A stretch of 64,000 nt of DNA from Vandiemenella viatica (lineage: Eukaryota; Arthropoda; Insecta; Orthoptera; Morabidae). Positions 32,437 through 43,945 of this stretch are shown piece after piece (within the stretch, counting starts at the first letter, position 1; every line of letters starts with the position of its first letter). The stretch is from the NCBI GenBank assembly GCA_031002005.1, contig CM061920.1, forward strand, positions 105,149,447 to 105,213,446, given 5' to 3'. The notes under the pieces are model-generated. The model saw only the letters and a list, made by a program, of their open reading frames with translations. It ran no database searches and had not been told where the DNA came from. A program made the translations under genes and the position numbers.

Positions 32437-35400
32437 ATGGCTACGCCAGCAGCACCTACGGAATGGCAACAGTTCCTCCAAGGACTTCTACATCAGTTCT
32501 TCGAATCTCAGAGACAACTGATTGCGGAAGTCAGGAATCTCCGCCAACCCACGGCCCCGCCTCCGTTCCCAGCATTCAACGACGACGTCGAGGAATGGGA
32601 GACCTACGAGAAGCGCATAAGACAACACTTCGCAATTCACCACATAACCAAAGAAGAAGACCAACGTGCATATTTCCTTTCCTGGAACCAATCGAAGATG
32701 TATGTCTTGCTCACCAAACTTCAGCCACAAGACCCCGACACCCTCACCTTCACGACCATCTGTACGACACTGAATGCATACTACAGACGCCGGTACCATG
32801 TCGTCGCGGCCCGAGTCGAATTCTATCAATGCCGGAAGAAGCCCGATCAGACGTATCGCCAGTGGGCGGCCGAACTCCAAGGCCTTAGCAGAAAATGTAA
32901 GTTTCAAACTCGTTGTTCCCACGAATCCTACGCCGACGACATGGTGCGTGATCACATTATACAGGCTGCACCAGATGCCGCACTCCGGCATGACGCCCTC
33001 AAGTTAGAGGACCCATCCCTGGAGCAGGTCATCGAACTTGCCTACAAATTCGAAATATCTACGGCCGCAGATCGCCGCCTGGAGTCCTGGGCGGATGTGG
33101 CCGCAATCCGAACCGACGTAGAGGACACACAGGACGTCGCCGCCATCCAGAGCTCCCAGTCGCGCTCCTCCCGACACCACAACCGGGGACCGCTTCCTCA
33201 GAAGGACATCGAACCGGCCCGTTCCGGCAGGGGCACCAAGTCTCGGCAGCAGCAGCGGATCCCGCAGCGCCGACGCCGCAGCCCGCTCCGCCTACCCTCC
33301 TGCCCCGCCTGTTATTCAGCACATGAGAGGGAAAATTGTCCGGATCGTTGGGCTGAATGCTCACGTTGCGGCAAGGAAGGACACCTGGCGTCCGTCTGCC
33401 GCACCAACACCACCAATGCCAATCCCGGCTCTCGCCGCCCAGGGTCTTACCAAGACAGGTTGAGCGGCGCACCTATGGATATCAATCAGGTAGACACTTC
33501 CACTGCATCCAAACTTTTTATTGACGTTACGGTCAATGGCAAGCCTCTGCGCCTACAAGTCGACACAGGAGCAGCAGTCTCATTGCTTAATTATACTACT
33601 TATGTGCAAATTGGCTCGCCCCCCCTCTCGCCGGCCCCCAAGCGCCTCCTGACATATAACAAACAGGAAATAGCACTCCTGGGACAATTCACAGCAAACG
33701 TCATGTATAAGTCTGTACATCGTTCAGTCCCCTTTTTAGTAGTTAACAGTTCTCTCACAGCAGACTTATTTGGACTGGACGCTTTCCGCTTATTCGGATT
33801 TTCAATTGAGGATAACATACACCTCGTATCTCAGCATGTTCCTTTTCCTGAAGTGGACGCCCTTTGCACCGAGTTTCAGGACCTGTTCTCACCAGGCGTC
33901 GGCTGTGCAAAGGACTTCGAAGCATCACTCCAACTCCGGCCGGACGTACGGCCTCGATACTTCCGGGCACGCCAGGTACCCGTAGCGCTTCAACAACCAC
34001 TTCAGGAAGAACTTCAACGTCTCCAAGACGAAGGGATCCTCCAGCCGGTGCGGTTCAGCCCCTGGGCCACGCCGTTGGTCATAGTTCAGAAGCCAGGACG
34101 CCGCTTACGTCTCTGTGGTGACTTTAAGACCACCATCAACCCGCATCTGCTGGTAGACGATTATCCACTTCCGAGACCGGACGACCTCTTCCGTAAACTA
34201 GCAGGAGGTACCTACTTTACAAAAATTGACCTGGCAGAAGCATACCTTCAAATCCCTTTGGATATCCAGTCCCGACAATACACAGTCATCAACACTCCCT
34301 CTGGCCTCTTCCAACTCAACCGGCTCATGTTCGGCTTGGCCAGTGCTCCAGCGATTTTTCAACGGTATCTCGAACAACTTCTCCAGGATATTCCGGGATG
34401 CATCAACTATCTCGACGACATAGTCGTCACGGGACCCTCCGCTGCCGAACACATGACCAACCTCCGCCTACTCTTCCTCCGCCTCCGTGCAGCAGGATTG
34501 AAATGCAACCTTTCCAAGTGTCAATTTTTTCAACAATCCATTTCCTACCTGGGTCACATCATCGCTCAGGAAGGCATCTCCCCAGCATTTTCCTATGTGG
34601 ACGCTATTTCCAACTTACCTCGGCCTCAGGATCTACATCAGTTGAAATCTTTTTTAGGCAAGATTTCATACTACAGAAAATTTATACCCTCAGCAGCACA
34701 AGTGGCAGCACCCCTGTACCACCTCTGTCGCAAGAATGTCCCGTTCCGTTGGACCCCAGCTTGCGAGACCGCATTCCACACCCTTAAACAGAAGCTCAAG
34801 TCCGCAGCATGCCTCATGCCATACACTCCAAACCTCCCCTTGATACTTGCCACAGATGCATCTGATTACGGTGTGGGGGCAGTTCTGTCTCATAAATTAC
34901 CAGATGGCACGGAACGCCCCGTAGCCTACATCTCCAAAGCCCTATCGGCTGCTCAGCTTAAATATTCTCAAATCGAGAAAGAGGCGCTAGCTATTGTTTT
35001 TGCCTGCTCCAAATTCTATTCCCTTTTATATGGGATTTCTTTTCATCTCATTACCGACCACAAGCCACTCCTATCACTATTTGATCCGTCCACACGTCTG
35101 CCTACCAAAACATCCCACCGCATCCAGCGTTGGGCACTATTCCTGTCCCAGTTCAGATATACCATGCATTTCCGTACCACCTCCAGGCATGCCAATGCAG
35201 ACGCCTTATCCAGACTACCGCAGGGACCAGACCTTGCCTTCGACAAGTCGGAACTTCTGGTGTTCCAGATCGACGATGACATACAAGAAGCACTGAAGAC
35301 ATTTCCAGTCACGGCCTCAAAAGTCGCGGCAGCCACGGGGGAGGACCCCCTCCTCCGTGTCATCCGACACCACATCCAACACGGGTGGCAAACACGTTCC

Positions 35401-36816
35401 CCTCCACGCCATCATCAAGACCTCAAGTTCTACTACTCCATCCGCCACCAGCTCTCAGTAGTAGAGGGAGTGCTCCTCCGCACAGAACCAAATTCCACCC
35501 CGAGGGTCGTCGTTCCGAGATCCCTACAACCGACAATCCTCCAAACTCTCCACCAAGGACACTGGGGAATTGCCCGCACCAAATCCCTTGCCAGACGCCA
35601 TGTATTCTGGATCGGCCTTACCACGGATGTCACGAAGATGGTGCGGCGCTGTACCATCTGTGCCCAACAACTGCCCCGCCCCCCTCAAAAGTTCCTTTCC
35701 TGGCCGGCACCATCCGGACCCTGGGAACGCATTCACCTCGACTTCGCTGGCCCATTCCTAGGCCACCAGTGGCTCCTAGTGACGGATGCCTTTTCCCACT
35801 TCCCATATGTCGTCCGTTGCTCCACAATCACCACAGAGGTCACCATTTCAGCCCTCACGAAGATCTTTTCCATCGAAGGATTACCATACGCTATCGTCAC
35901 AGATAACGGACCGCAATTTCGAAGTCGGGAATTCCTATCCTTCTGTACCGCCAACAATATCCAACACCTCCTCACCCCGCCCTTCCACCCCCAATCTAAC
36001 GGGGAGGCGGAACGGCTAGTCAGAACATTCAAAACCCAAATGACCAAATACACCACAAGTCACAAACTCGAAGAGGCATTGACACTCTTCCTCAGTTCCT
36101 ATCGAACCACTCCAGTGGGGGCCAAAAGCCAGGCGGAATTGCTGCATGGCCGCCAACCTCGCACTCTCCTCCATCTCCTCTTACCCCCGCCCAAAGTACA
36201 GGTACCTTCGGGCCCATTCCGTTTCACCCCGGGCTCCCTAGTTTGGGCCCGTGGGTTTGGCTCCCGGGCCGGTTGGCTTCCGGGGGTCATCCAGCGGCCC
36301 CGGGGCCGCCAACTGTTCGACGTCAGCCTGGATGGCCGGATAGTGCGACGCCATCGAAACCAACTACGTCCCCGCTACCCCACGGCACCGTCCTCTTCCA
36401 CCACGGCACGGCCATCCACTTCTTCCTCTCCTTCCCTGCCACCTCCACCACTCCTGCCGTCTAACCGTTGCTCAGGGACAGTTACAGCGCCACCAACGAC
36501 GCCACAACCTGTCGGTCGCTCCGACACCCTTCAGCCGCAGCCTCTCGACCACCTGCGGGGACCATCTTCAGCGCCCCCCGTACAGCCCCCGGCCATCGAC
36601 GCCGACGAACCGATGCCGTTAGCTCCACAAGTACCTCCACCACAACCTGCCCACGACGCAGGTCGGCACGCATCGCCAGGGGAACAGCTCCGTACTCCCC
36701 TGGAGGTAGCCTTCATAGTCTGCTCCAGGGCGCCGCGGCAGACGACCTCGCAGACGTCGCAGACATCGCTTCCCCCCCCCCCCCCCGGGAGGAAGGTATG
36801 TTCAGTCTGCCAGTAA
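32437..36816 (+). CDS. Gag-Pol polyprotein of the gypsy element
   Basis: One uninterrupted 1459-residue frame with no Gag/Pol shift or stop. Parts: Gag capsid-like region (1 to about 280); two zinc knuckles at 289-301 (CX2CX3HX4C) and about 308-321 (CX2CX4HX4C); retropepsin with D376-T-G-A; reverse transcriptase with YLDD at 658-661; RNase H with TDASDYG (D807); integrase with an HHCC zinc domain beginning at H1039 and the catalytic triad D1102, D1156, E1192 (35 residues between the last two). After a chromodomain-less C-terminal domain (VWARGFGSRAGWLPG) comes a proline-rich tail of about 130 residues. The last six codons lie inside the 3' LTR. The type resembles K02A2.6-like gypsy proteins. 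Confidence 0.96.
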   Translation: MATPAAPTEWQQFLQGLLHQFFESQRQLIAEVRNLRQPTAPPPFPAFNDDVEEWETYEKRIRQHFAIHHITKEEDQRAYFLSWNQSKMYVLLTKLQPQDPDTLTFTTICTTLNAYYRRRYHVVAARVEFYQCRKKPDQTYRQWAAELQGLSRKCKFQTRCSHESYADDMVRDHIIQAAPDAALRHDALKLEDPSLEQVIELAYKFEISTAADRRLESWADVAAIRTDVEDTQDVAAIQSSQSRSSRHHNRGPLPQKDIEPARSGRGTKSRQQQRIPQRRRRSPLRLPSCPACYSAHERENCPDRWAECSRCGKEGHLASVCRTNTTNANPGSRRPGSYQDRLSGAPMDINQVDTSTASKLFIDVTVNGKPLRLQVDTGAAVSLLNYTTYVQIGSPPLSPAPKRLLTYNKQEIALLGQFTANVMYKSVHRSVPFLVVNSSLTADLFGLDAFRLFGFSIEDNIHLVSQHVPFPEVDALCTEFQDLFSPGVGCAKDFEASLQLRPDVRPRYFRARQVPVALQQPLQEELQRLQDEGILQPVRFSPWATPLVIVQKPGRRLRLCGDFKTTINPHLLVDDYPLPRPDDLFRKLAGGTYFTKIDLAEAYLQIPLDIQSRQYTVINTPSGLFQLNRLMFGLASAPAIFQRYLEQLLQDIPGCINYLDDIVVTGPSAAEHMTNLRLLFLRLRAAGLKCNLSKCQFFQQSISYLGHIIAQEGISPAFSYVDAISNLPRPQDLHQLKSFLGKISYYRKFIPSAAQVAAPLYHLCRKNVPFRWTPACETAFHTLKQKLKSAACLMPYTPNLPLILATDASDYGVGAVLSHKLPDGTERPVAYISKALSAAQLKYSQIEKEALAIVFACSKFYSLLYGISFHLITDHKPLLSLFDPSTRLPTKTSHRIQRWALFLSQFRYTMHFRTTSRHANADALSRLPQGPDLAFDKSELLVFQIDDDIQEALKTFPVTASKVAAATGEDPLLRVIRHHIQHGWQTRSPPRHHQDLKFYYSIRHQLSVVEGVLLRTEPNSTPRVVVPRSLQPTILQTLHQGHWGIARTKSLARRHVFWIGLTTDVTKMVRRCTICAQQLPRPPQKFLSWPAPSGPWERIHLDFAGPFLGHQWLLVTDAFSHFPYVVRCSTITTEVTISALTKIFSIEGLPYAIVTDNGPQFRSREFLSFCTANNIQHLLTPPFHPQSNGEAERLVRTFKTQMTKYTTSHKLEEALTLFLSSYRTTPVGAKSQAELLHGRQPRTLLHLLLPPPKVQVPSGPFRFTPGSLVWARGFGSRAGWLPGVIQRPRGRQLFDVSLDGRIVRRHRNQLRPRYPTAPSSSTTARPSTSSSPSLPPPPLLPSNRCSGTVTAPPTTPQPVGRSDTLQPQPLDHLRGPSSAPPVQPPAIDADEPMPLAPQVPPPQPAHDAGRHASPGEQLRTPLEVAFIVCSRAPRQTTSQTSQTSLPPPPPGRKVCSVCQ
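36787..36796 (+). promoter_or_regulatory. polypurine tract
   Basis: GGGAGGAAGG lies two bases before the 3' LTR and is the expected primer for plus-strand synthesis. It follows a run of 15 C's (36772-36786) that still lies within the coding frame. Confidence 0.75.
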
Positions 36817-37243
36817 AGGCCCCTGCCAGGCAGACCTCACACACAACGCGCCTGCACGCCGGGATACATATACGACTCCAAACAGGCGCAGAGACATCAA
36901 AACAAACCAGGAAAACAAATAGAATCATCTAGAAGCTAAGTGGGACTATTTCTTACAGAGGTCGCCGTACTACCACACAACGGAATTCCTGCGCCAGGCC
37001 GCCTATATAAGCGTAGCCGGCCGCTCCACCGCCAGTTCCAGCCTGACCGCTGAACCAGCGTCAACTACAGAAGACCACCGGAAGTTCGCGAGAAGTAGAA
37101 GCCGTCACTCTACCCCGGATCAGGACCAGGCTGAAATTCTCGACGGTCTTCTGATAACTGTACCCACATTTGTTTATAGTTTACCTGTTGTATTGTGTAC
37201 CGAGTAATAAACTTCAAGGAACCGTTAAGTGTAGTTCACTTCA
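36799..37243 (+). repeat. 3' LTR
   Basis: 445 bp, identical to the 5' LTR at a constant offset of 4843 bp. The Gag-Pol stop codon at 36814-36816 lies inside it. Confidence 0.97.
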
Positions 37244-37248
37244 GTATA

Positions 37249-38814
37249 ACATCATCGCTAGAGCATCTCAGCAGGTGAAGATGCTGATGATAGAAAATAT
37301 GAAATATAACACTAACAATTTTTCCCAATTAATCAACCGACACGTAACTATATGTTGTATTATATTAGATTTTTATCTAATAAATACGTCAATATTTTCA
37401 GCGTAAGCCGTTTTTCTGTAACATATGTATGTTTTCTATTTTTATATTTTCGTACAGAATATCACTCTCATTGTGTTATAGAGTAATTTACATTTACATA
37501 ACCGAAAATGTACATGTAATATAGAAAAACAGTAAATGCTGAAAATACCTCGACGAGAGACAAAACGCATCCAAGAATAAATAAAATTCCGCCACAGTTG
37601 CATCGGCGTAGGTATTGAAGTGTTCCCTATGTTAGGAAAGCGACTTCTCGACCATACTGTGGCCGTTCATTACCAGTTATTAATTTGCAACTAATATTAA
37701 GCATAAAAACAAATCAGGTGGGCGCCAGAGATTGGAGTGTACCCTATTCTGAGGGAAGTGACATCCAGATCTCAAAGTATTGTTACTTAAACATGAATTA
37801 TTGAACAACTAGAATTATTAATAAAGTCAAAAGACACATTACATGATTGGATGGGATCTATTGAAAACAAGGTTCACAATCTGACTTTACGATTTACTTT
37901 AATTGTTTGCTTGACAAGATTTTACAAAGATTAATTTTCTTTCTGCAACACAAGGGTACATAACTTTATCGGTGGAGCAAGAGAGTCTGTCTCGGGGCGA
38001 TAACTAGGGTAAAAAAAAAACGATGATGCAAAAGTTCCTTTTTCTGAATGGTGGTTACCGTGCAGTCGAATCTACGTTGTGCAGTCGGTGGGTTGGCCAG
38101 CTCTCCATCACGGCCGGCTGCCTCACTGCTGTTCCCAGTAGTCAGCTGTTCGGTCGATCCACACCTTTCCGTCGGTAGACAACAAGTCCCCCATGTCTTC
38201 TCGCGCTGCCTCCAAGAAGCGTCGTTTTCCGCCCCCTCTTCATGACGTCTGCCAATCACTGTCTTTGGAGGGAAGCTTTTTCCGCTGGTTGGCTCGGAAA
38301 CATGCAACAAAACCACCCTTTTTTTGTAATAAAAATACAAATTGTTCCTATTGGCTGTACTCCTGGCTTCCCCTTACCCTTCGTTCTAGGATACCGATTT
38401 ATTTCTTATTTTGTTTGTTTACTAAAACAGCCCAGGCTCCCACTCCATCTTGAGTCGCAGGCCTTGTCACGAGGCTGTTATGCCATAAGTCACATTTAAT
38501 GGAACCACTCAGGGGCTGGCGTTCTCCAAACACTAGCAGAACCTCCCCTGGGACCGGGGACCGACACACACCAGACGAGAAAAGAAACACGCGCACCTCT
38601 GTCTCTCGCGGGTCATTACAGTATTTATTAAATAATAATTCACTACTTCAAGAATTCCAGAAGAAATTACATACGTGTATTGTGTAAATAGTTCTACAGG
38701 TATCTATTTAATTAAAAGAGGTTTCCTACTTGAAGACTATGGACTGCAAGCTTCAGTATCCGTAGAAGATTGACTTCGTAAGGTACGTTAGCCTTAATTT
38801 TTTTTGTTTTTTAC
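37249..38814. other. spacer, nothing recognised
   Basis: AT-rich to about 37980, then a more GC-rich part (38050-38600) with short overlapping frames and no motif. Confidence 0.4.
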
Positions 38815-38865
38815 TTATAACTTCACGCCTCGTCGACGTCGAGGTCATTAGAGGTGGGGTCTTAA
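38815..38865 (-). mobile_element. SINE family A 3' end fragment
   Basis: Minus strand: CCACCTCTAATGACCTCGAC then GTCGACGAGGCGTGAAG, the conserved 3' end of family A. The rest of the SINE is absent. Confidence 0.6.
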
Positions 38866-40499
38866 ATTAATATTAGAAGCGTTTTAAAATTCTCCCCTCT
38901 TGTAGCAGTTTTCTGCGTTTTTACTGTGTGTTCTGCAAGAACATCCAATACATACGGTTGAGGCTTATATTCTAATCAATAGGCTTCACTTACTCAAACA
39001 ACACAATTTATTACAATAATTCCATAACACAAGACAAACACTTTAAAATTTATAAAGTTCAATAAAACTTTGAAAACATCTGACCAAATAAATTACGTAA
39101 ACAAAAATCTGGACCTGCTATAGTAAACAGTAATACCCATATTTACTGTAACACTTTGAATACCTCAAAAAAATTATTTACCAGTTACAAGAACGAACGT
39201 AGTTGAGATTCTCATAAACATCATTGTGGGAGGTATAAAAATAAATTTATGTTAATGCTAGGAACTAGCTCTCTACAGGAGTGCACAAATAGTCACAAAT
39301 ATAATTGGCTGATATTCAGCCATAGCTGCTGACTTAAAATGTCTTTTCACAGTTAACATATGACCAAACAATTTACACTACACTGCATAGTCTTCATGAC
39401 GTCACGTGAAGTTAAAGTGATATTGGTTTTAGAGACTGATAGCGAAATGACGCACGCTCCGACGAGGTGATACTTCTGCATTCACTGAGAGCCCACTGAT
39501 CACCGAGAGTAATGACGCATTAGGTGAATTAAGAGCGAGTGTTCGCTAACACTGTGGGTCAAAGTCTCTTTTAACGGGAGTTTCTGGAGTAAACAATGAA
39601 GGATGGACATTCAGGAGCTTCGTGGCGCAGTACTAAGCCCATCCCGCTTACAGTACCCGCATCTGTGTGACCTTCCCCATGAAAATAACTGGCACGGCGA
39701 AATATGTACCTTATGTTTGGTAAATTTGGTGTTTGGGAGTTGACACCCATGTAGAGTCCCTCTATTTTCTGCACGTAAAAACCGGTTGCCTTAGCGGGAA
39801 GCTCATGTAGTAATAAGGCTGCTTGTAAACTCATCTAGGATCAACGATTATTATTTGATAATACCTATTTCTCCAGTAGAATAGCAATTAGTGGAATTAT
39901 TCGTGCGCAGATTGGCTATTAAATTGAATTTTTTACAACTATATTTTATAAGAAGTTATAAAAAATCGGTGAGAACTAATTCTGAAATAAAGTTGACACT
40001 TCATTTTCTAAAATTGAGTTTCAAATGGTACAAACTCAAATAAAAAGACATGTACATTCAGTTAAAAATAAGTTTTTCTGAAGAATTTAGAAGCAACATT
40101 AACTAACTGAGTTATGAAATTCTGTGTCTGATGTATTTGATTTAAAACAAATCAAATACTAACATGAAGATCTTTTTTCGCAAAAATCACAAGCTCCAAA
40201 AGTATCACCATAGTTTGTGTGTAATATTTGCTGTACTACATATTACTGCAAACTATAAAAGAAATTTCGGACACAACGATTTGAAAATAAATAGGAAATT
40301 TTTTTTTCGTTTATGCCGGAAAGATCGTATACATCACGCAATAAACACTAATACGAACATATTTATTTGATATCCACAAGGATTTTTTTTTTTTTAAAAT
40401 GAGAAACCAATTTTTGCCAATAAATTAATTGTAATTTGCTGTTTTTCTTTCAATGGTCTGATTTGCTCTTTAGGAACTTTGACTGCTGACATTAATGTA
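38866..40499. other. spacer, nothing recognised
   Basis: AT-rich. An 87-codon minus-strand frame (39571-39834) lies in a GC-richer patch but shows no recognisable domain. Confidence 0.4.
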
Positions 40500-40529
40500 G
40501 CCCTCTCCAGAAGATCCGAACGGGCACTG

Positions 40530-40650
40530 GATACCAAGGAACCTGAAAAGAGCAAGAGGAAGATTCCCGGATCGCTGGGATAAGGATATACGTCGAGTTA
40601 CAGGCGTAACCTGGAAGAGGGTGCCTGAAAAGAACTACAACGAAACTATG
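40530..40650 (+). pseudogene. LINE polyprotein C-terminal tail
   Basis: The plus-strand frame reads RARGRFPDRWDKDIRRVTG and VTWKRVPEKNYNETM then stop. This matches the common end of RTE/jockey-type polyproteins (RGRP..RW.DDI....G..W...A..R..W). A (TAA/AAT)-type repeat follows near 40716-40740. Only the last 40 codons survive. Confidence 0.55.
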
Positions 40651-40659
40651 TAGAATTAA

Positions 40660-41079
40660 ATTCTAATATATAGCTTATTAGGCTACATCATGAAATAAGG
40701 ATTGATATAGCTGCAATAATAATAATAATCATTATTATTTCGGTCCCAAAGATTTTTTCTAATTTTTACTTCATTTATTGCAATATGAACTAAAATAGCG
40801 CACGATAAGATATTTCTAAATTAAAGGGTACGTAAGTTATGAGGCTGTGACACAGAGACAAATAAGTGATTCCCAAATATGTCATTCAGGGATACGGAAT
40901 CCTAAAAACGTGTTAAGCAATCAGTTTAGAGTTAGAATCATATCACTCATAATTTTATGAATATCATTTAAAGTGAGAAACAACAAACGTGTGAAGGTCA
41001 CGGATTCAGTAGAAGGCTCTTCAGAAACCAGAACGAGACATAGTTGTAATTAATCCTTAATTGAAAGAGGTGGCTGATA
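40660..41079. other. AT-rich spacer
   Basis: An (AAT)n/(ATT)n simple-repeat patch near 40716-40740 opens the segment. Nothing else was recognised. Confidence 0.4.
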
Positions 41080-41450
41080 GCTGCAAATTTCTAGTCTCCC
41101 GATACGTGTTGTACAGCTGGGCATCAACCGAGGCCAGTGCAGTGGGACAGTAAACACGGCGCTTCATGGCGGCGGCGCTAGCGTCGCACTAAAGTCCCTG
41201 GACGTACGGGAACCAATTCCAGGAGGCTTCCGTGGCTCGCGAGCCGTCTGGAGAAGCCCGTGGGGCAGGGCTCCTTTGAAGGAGTTGAAAGTTACGGTGA
41301 TAGCAGGCTGTGAGGGAGCCGGGATAACAAGCTCGTCGCGTGCGGAGGAGCAGGTGCTTCACTGGGCAGCGCGCTTAATGGAACTGCCAACTCGCTGCCT
41401 CGTCCCTCTGCACTTGCTGTCAGCATTTGCGGCCTCGTAAAAATAACGCT
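41080..41450. other. GC-rich island
   Basis: Strongly GC-rich compared with flanking DNA (for example CATGGCGGCGGCGCTAGCGT near 41166). It has no terminal repeats and no domain in any frame. Candidate promoter or regulatory segment. Confidence 0.25.
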
Positions 41451-42819
41451 GAATGTTTCTGCAAAAGGGACAATCCCGTCCTTCAGCCATCTGGTGTCCC
41501 ACCATAAGAAAATTAGTTTCTTCATTTTTTGAAGACAATAACCTAAGAAGTTGTGAGGTACACGACCTCACATTTTGTGATTTTGACATTATTAAAGCTA
41601 TTTTTTATTTAATAATTGTAATTGAATATAAGTTACTAACTCTGAATTTTAAGTTCCAAGGTCAAAGCATGTCAAGATGGATATAATGAGATCTCTGGAA
41701 AATAAATAACAGTCGAGAGAGTTGAAGAAAAGATTTGGAAGGAAGAGGACGTGTTGGTTTTGCAAAGAATATGATTTAAGAGAAAAGCTAAAACAGAATT
41801 GCTAGATAGAAGCCACGAAGAATCCTGGCGGGATTAATAACAAGAAAATAATAGCCTGAGGGCAAGGTTAAGGGTTTTAATAAAGATAATGTAATATGAC
41901 TTTGGAAAAGATAATTGTCTGTTAAATGGAAAATATAGAAGTTGTGAGATAAGTAGAAAGTGTTTTATTTGAGATTGAAATATAGATATAAACAAAGGAG
42001 TTGATTTAAAGTTTGTATGGTAAGAATTTGATTAATAATAATTTGATTTACAGCGTGAGTATCGGAATAAAACCAGCAACGGACAAAGAGAGATCAAGGA
42101 AATCCTTATGTACTGGTCTGGTGCAGGAAATATAAGTAAAAGTATTAATTCAAAAGTATGGTAAAGTAACACTCACATGTGTTCACTATAAAAATAAAAG
42201 GTAACGATAAGGGTACGTTACAAAGTGGACCAGGATTATTTTTGTTGATATTTTCTATATTAACTTCGAAAATATATGTTCCAGCAAATCTACTCTATAT
42301 TTAAATTAAAATTCTGGAATAAAATGATATCAACTATAATATTATAATTAAAAGAGTGATAAAGTTTTCACCTATACTGTTACGAAGTATGTGTAGAACT
42401 TCAGTTTTTAGTTGTTTAGTATTTATATTAACCAATCTTCAAGGTTTCTTTGTAATGGTACTTAGATTTTGTCTCTTTTCTGATTCATAGAAACTTTCCT
42501 TCACATTATTACTTTATTGTTAGTACCTCCATCATTAATTGTCAAGGAAGTTGAGATGATTCGATTAGCTTCTTTTTCCTGGGAGCAGAAACGTCTGCTG
42601 TTAAATGCTCATGGGTTTCGTGGATGTTGTAGCTATAATCTGGCAGTGAGCCCTGACTGACTTTATTCTCACAAATATTGCCCAAATCTTGGTTGTTGGG
42701 AGACTTTAACTGTTTTTAAGCAATTAATATAGTTTTTAGCAATATTTGAAAGTTACCAGTCTAAAATATAGGATTGTTGTTCCCTAAACCCCAATTACAG
42801 ACACACAACAATTCACTCA
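41451..42819. other. AT-rich spacer
   Basis: No coding or repeat-end signals were recognised. Confidence 0.45.
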
Positions 42820-43110
42820 TTTTTTTTTTTTTTTTTTTTTTTTTTTCTTTGCTGTTTCATTCCTCCCAGCTGAAGGCTGGGAGCGGGCTGCTGGAGAGTC
42901 GCGAAGACTCTTTTCAGCCAATCTACTCTACGGGGAGGGAAGGGGGATGGAAGGTCGGCCGTGGCCTTGTAGGGAACCATCCCAGCATTTGCCTAGAGTG
43001 GTTGAGGAAAACCACGGAAAACCTGAACCAGGATGGCCGAACGAGGTTTGACCCTCGTCCTCCCGAATGATGGATAGGAGGCCGAAATCGGCCTCTTCCC
43101 ATCTCGGTGA
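42820..43110 (-). mobile_element. SINE related to family A (reverse)
   Basis: Minus strand: head with GGGAGGACGAGGGTCAAACC (box B-like), body 'CAGGTTTTCCGTGGTTTTCC', 'CTAGGCAAATGCTGGGATGG', and a longer, different 3' part with 'GACTCTCCAGCAGCCCGCTC'. The tail is a run of about 27 T's on the plus strand (42820-42846). It is a diverged subfamily sharing only the core. Confidence 0.65.
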
Positions 43111-43820
43111 CAATTCACTCAGCCGCGACGCTCTACTTATTTGTTAAGTGCATACGCCAAGCTGCGAGAAAACTTCGTACGATTTTTCAACATGCCTGGA
43201 ATGTAAAAATTCCGTAACTAGGCAGCAACCGTTTTCAGGAAACCAGCTCACGCAAAGTCTATGTACAGCGATATTCAATGATAAAATATTTCATTTCAAA
43301 GTATTGTGTGAAATATCGACGAATTATAATATGTTTGTTTTAAAAGTTGTTGAATTCTTCTTGTCATAATACTGCTTTGATACGGCCTCACAGCTCTTAA
43401 TAGGCTGAAATGGATATCTCAATTTCCTTAGCCATATCACACGAACAATCTGTATTCACTTTTTGAATTGTTGTAATTTCCGCCTCTAGTAAGCTTTATT
43501 CTTTCAACTGTTGCTTGTATTAGCAATGAACCCAACCCCCGCATTGCTCAAGATTTCATCTCTTCGTTTTGTTAATTATTACCTGAAACTAAATTACACA
43601 CCTACTATTTTCCAAAATGTCTACGTTACATTTTCAGATTATTGCTTAGATTTTTCTACTTCCTAATCTCTTTCAGACTGATCTTAGTTTAACAGTCAAG
43701 GTTTTATCTGTTTGAGAAATATTTTTTCTGATATGCGAATGGAGATTTTCGCGGCGTATATGCAACAAAGTTTCCTTGAGTTTGCAGCCGGATATTTTCA
43801 TTGAATGATGACAACGTTTC
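43111..43820. other. spacer, nothing recognised
   Basis: AT-rich, no recognised signals. Confidence 0.4.
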
Positions 43821-43945
43821 GACAACGTCCTCCGTTGTCTTCATAAGGTCTCTTGCTAACGAGAATGTGCAGGAACACATGTTCGCACCGTTACTGCAGA
43901 TTCTCGTTAGCAAGATACCCGATGAAGTCAACGGAAGACTTTGTC
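43821..43945. repeat. 52-bp inverted repeat hairpin
   Basis: The arms 43821-43872 and 43894-43945 are near-perfect reverse complements (shared TCTTGCTAACGAGAAT), with a 21-bp loop. It could fold into a long hairpin; no element ends were recognised. Confidence 0.75.

Larger units (their letters stand above)
31956..37243 (+). mobile_element. complete Ty3/gypsy LTR retrotransposon
   Basis: The 5288-bp element has identical 445-bp LTRs, a 5-bp target duplication GTATA (31951-31955 and 37244-37248), a primer binding site candidate right after the 5' LTR, a polypurine tract before the 3' LTR, and a single intact Gag-Pol frame. Domain order (Gag, protease, RT, RNase H, integrase) defines Ty3/gypsy. 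No envelope gene is present. LTR identity means insertion was very recent, and the element may be able to transpose. It is GC-rich compared with its surroundings. Confidence 0.97.

Noticed and set aside
32352..36932. Many open frames in other phases over the gypsy element
   Set aside because: They overlap the 1459-residue Gag-Pol frame, lack motifs and follow from its GC-rich codon use.
39571..39834. 87-codon minus-strand frame in a GC-richer patch
   Set aside because: No recognisable family and no supporting gene structure; noted only in the spacer entry.
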